Shown one piece after another: positions 62,449 through 64,000 of a DNA stretch of 64,000 bases. Within the stretch, counting starts at the first letter, position 1, and every line of letters starts with the position of its first letter. The translations under genes and the position numbers were made by a program. This DNA is from Rhodococcus koreensis (GTDB taxonomy: Bacteria; Actinomycetota; Actinomycetes; Mycobacteriales; Mycobacteriaceae), in contig NZ_FNSV01000005.1 of NCBI RefSeq assembly GCF_900105905.1, positions 248,001-312,000 of the forward strand, given 5' to 3'. The notes under the pieces were generated by a model. It saw only the letters and a list, made by a program, of their open reading frames with translations, was not told where the DNA came from and ran no database searches.

Positions 62449-62841
62449 TCACGACCGCGAAGAGCGCGAAGCGTTGTGGATCAATCGTTTTCGTAGCACC
62501 GGTGCCGGAAAGGGCTCATGGGATTCCGGCCCCGCGGGCGGCGGGTCCGGGAGCGGTGCCCGCGCGGTAGCTCCGTTGCTGTCGGAGCTTCGTTGGGCGG
62601 GACACCTGCCAGGTGTGCACCCCCACGCGGTATCCCCCCGAGCCGGGTCGGCGGCGGAGACGTCATCGTCAGTGTCGAGGTTGGTCTGGGCGGCGAGGTC
62701 CGAGCTTTGGGGGGTGTGACCGTCGATGTTCCTGGAGGGAGTCGATCTCTCGGCGGAGACCTCGTCGAGGCGGCGCCTGGCCTTCGCCAGCAGGGCCCCC
62801 GGGTTCGAGAATGCCGACTTCCAGGCACCCCTGGTCACCAA
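62449..62841 (-). CDS. Possible hypothetical protein
   Basis: A 130-residue frame whose first part (GAWKSAFSNPGALLAKARRR, LDEVSAER) looks like real protein, and whose second half is rich in Pro, Ser and Asp. The start is uncertain: the frame continues upstream without an ATG. Weak support. Confidence 0.3.
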   Translation of the reverse strand: MVTRGAWKSAFSNPGALLAKARRRLDEVSAERSTPSRNIDGHTPQSSDLAAQTNLDTDDDVSAADPARGDTAWGCTPGRCPAQRSSDSNGATARAPLPDPPPAGPESHEPFPAPVLRKRLIHNASRSSRS

Positions 62842-63092
62842 CCGGTCGGTGACCTCCCGATCGACCGGCGACGGCGTGCCCGCGCAAGAGGCCGCGGAGT
62901 CGTCCTTGCTTGTCCGCAGAACTCGACGCCGAATGGAACAAGCACGCTCGAGCAGCGGAATCCCTTGCGGGCCATGCGTTACAGCGCTCGAGCGTCGTGT
63001 AGTCAGCCGTCACAACGGGGTAGCGTCGCGTTGCATTGCAGGCGTACCGCTTCCGCCCCACCTTCATGCTCCTGTGACCGAAACGTTATAAT

Positions 63093-63123
63093 TTGGTTAT
63101 GAGTTCGAATCTCAGGGTGTCCA
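63093..63123 (+). other. tRNA 3'-end-like segment (possible attachment-site remnant)
   Basis: GAG-TTCGAAT-CTC forms a T-arm-like stem and loop, followed by AGGGTGTCCA, which could be an acceptor strand with discriminator A. No matching 5' acceptor (GGACACC) lies within 100 bases upstream, so there is no complete tRNA. Confidence 0.3.
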
Positions 63124-63132
63124 TCGGAGCGA

Positions 63133-63645
63133 GTGCGGTGCGGCGCGTACCCGGACGAAGAGAGCACCGGCGCAGCGAAGTCCCGCTCGCGGGCCGTCGG
63201 CACCGACGGATCCCACCCGGAGGAACTCGCCGCGGAAACGGTCGGCACCCTGCTCGCCGAGCATTCCGGCGACGACCACCCGCCGGCCGTCGCCCACCAG
63301 GATCACCAGCAGGCCGGCGTGGTGCGGGCGGCGGCGGCCCGGCACCAACTCCACCACGTGCAGGTGGTACCCGCGGAGACGGCGGCGCTGCGGCTGCTCG
63401 AGGAGACCGGTGTACTCGGAGACCACAGGACCGGTGTCCTCCTCGACCTCGCCGGCTCCGGACTCACCATCACGGTGCTGGGCCGGTCCACCGCCACGGT
63501 GCTGTCCCGGACCCGCACCGACGAGATCCGCGGCGATCTCATCGACGAACTCATCCGCGACCACCAACTCGACCAGCACCACCTCGGCGAACCCACCGAC
63601 CCGTTCTCCCACTATCAAAGGCGGCGATTGTCGTGGACTCTCTGA
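63133..63645 (+). CDS. Hypothetical protein preceding the globin gene
   Basis: 170 residues from a GTG at 63133; the real start may be lower, because the first 25 residues look random. The later part (VLLDLAGSGLTITVLGRSTA, TRTDEIRGDLIDELIRDHQL) resembles one strand-turn-strand unit of the Hsp70/actin ATPase fold but lacks the other nucleotide motifs. It may be a fragment. Its stop overlaps the globin-domain start by four codons. Confidence 0.5.
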   Translation: MRCGAYPDEESTGAAKSRSRAVGTDGSHPEELAAETVGTLLAEHSGDDHPPAVAHQDHQQAGVVRAAAARHQLHHVQVVPAETAALRLLEETGVLGDHRTGVLLDLAGSGLTITVLGRSTATVLSRTRTDEIRGDLIDELIRDHQLDQHHLGEPTDPFSHYQRRRLSWTL

Positions 63646-64000
63646 CGACTTCATTGGTCAGATCAAGCTTCAAATCCGTCGGAGCGTCCCCAGGGGGCGA
63701 GAACGCCTTCGCGCGAGCCTTCTATGCCGTCCTGTTCGCCTCCAACCCCGAGATCCGCCAACACTTTCCGGCCGCCATGGACGACCAGCGCGACCGACTC
63801 ATGCACGCCATCGGATACGTCATCGACCAGCTGGACACACCCGGCGAGGTCCTGCCGTTGCTCGCGCAACTCGGACGTGATCACCGCAAGTACGGCGTCA
63901 CCGATGACCACTACAACGCCGTCGCAGACGCACTCATCACGGCGCTGGCCAACCTGACCGGGACCGAACTGTGGACCGACGAGACCGAGCGCGCATGGCG
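63633..64000 (+). CDS. Globin-domain protein, N-terminal part (runs off right edge)
   Basis: 122 residues from a GTG at 63633. The helix pattern AFARAFYAVLFASNPEIRQH (B to D helices), LMHAIGYVIDQLDTP and LAQLGRDHRKYGVTDDHYNA fits the bacterial single-domain globin/flavohaemoglobin type, with the proximal haem His in DHRKYGV. The window ends at the H helix (ELWTDETERAW). Flavohaemoglobins continue into an FAD/NAD reductase that detoxifies nitric oxide; whether this one does cannot be seen. Confidence 0.82.
   Translation, partial: MDSLTTSLVRSSFKSVGASPGGENAFARAFYAVLFASNPEIRQHFPAAMDDQRDRLMHAIGYVIDQLDTPGEVLPLLAQLGRDHRKYGVTDDHYNAVADALITALANLTGTELWTDETERAW

Overview
The window is GC-rich DNA from an actinobacterium of the mycolic-acid group (Mycobacteriales), most likely Rhodococcus or a close relative. 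The evidence is a mycofactocin-type short-chain dehydrogenase, three proteins with Lsr2-type C-termini, IniA/IniC-like dynamins, an SRAP protein, a DUF7373-like lipoprotein and frequent GTG starts. No rRNA or complete tRNA is visible. Repeated gene modules, decayed copies, a Tn7-like transposon and a stand-alone DnaB N-domain protein suggest a large plasmid or an accessory island.

Region 1 (1-22.4 kb) is a mosaic of duplicated catabolic modules. A TIM-barrel-like gene or a cupin gene faces a HutC-type gntR gene across a palindromic operator (AGTTGT-N3-ACAACT). Four such junctions are present; two gntR copies are intact and two are remnants. A cassette of Fe(II)/2-oxoglutarate-type dioxygenase, LysR regulator and Ldh2-type dehydrogenase occurs twice. 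Both dioxygenases are intact, but one lysR and one ldh copy are pseudogenes. Two related MFS transporters, an AGCS symporter, two copies of a 75-residue protein, and a MOSC protein coupled to a PDR/VanB-type reductase complete the region. It looks like uptake and oxidation of a small organic acid or nitrogen compound under GntR/LysR control.

Region 2 (22.7-30.6 kb) holds an RNB-domain ribonuclease with a C-terminal dsRNA-binding-like domain, then a compact Tn7-like transposon with tnsA, tnsB, tnsC and tniQ overlapping one another. Candidate transposase-binding repeats lie at both ends.

Region 3 (30.7-39.5 kb, minus strand) is a catabolic operon: Rieske oxygenase, 3Fe-4S ferredoxin, ferredoxin reductase, APC permease, zinc alcohol dehydrogenase, ABM monooxygenase and mycofactocin-type SDR. 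An Lrp/AsnC regulator lies upstream, an Lrp pseudogene lies inside the operon, and TTGCGTAA/TTACGCAA boxes precede the Rieske gene.

Region 4 (39.8-54.2 kb) starts with an Lsr2 protein, a small secreted protein, a protein built of eight ribbon-helix-helix-like repeats and a YhcG/DUF1016 nuclease. The most coherent locus follows: an ECF sigma factor, an acidic protein, a C39-like cysteine peptidase, a Ca-binding-repeat protein, a membrane-anchored Hsp70-like ATPase, two dynamin-like GTPases and a divergent lipoprotein. Four transcription units here carry the same ECF-type promoter, GGGAACCTT plus a -10-like CATCCAAC, so this is probably an autonomous cell-envelope stress regulon.

Region 5 (54.5-64 kb) has an Lsr2 protein, an SRAP protein, several small hypothetical proteins, the DnaB N-domain protein, an Lsr2 C-terminal domain behind a hydrophobic N-terminus, an HNH-nuclease lipoprotein broken by a frameshift, a 30-residue peptide gene with a strong hairpin, and a globin-domain gene cut by the right edge.
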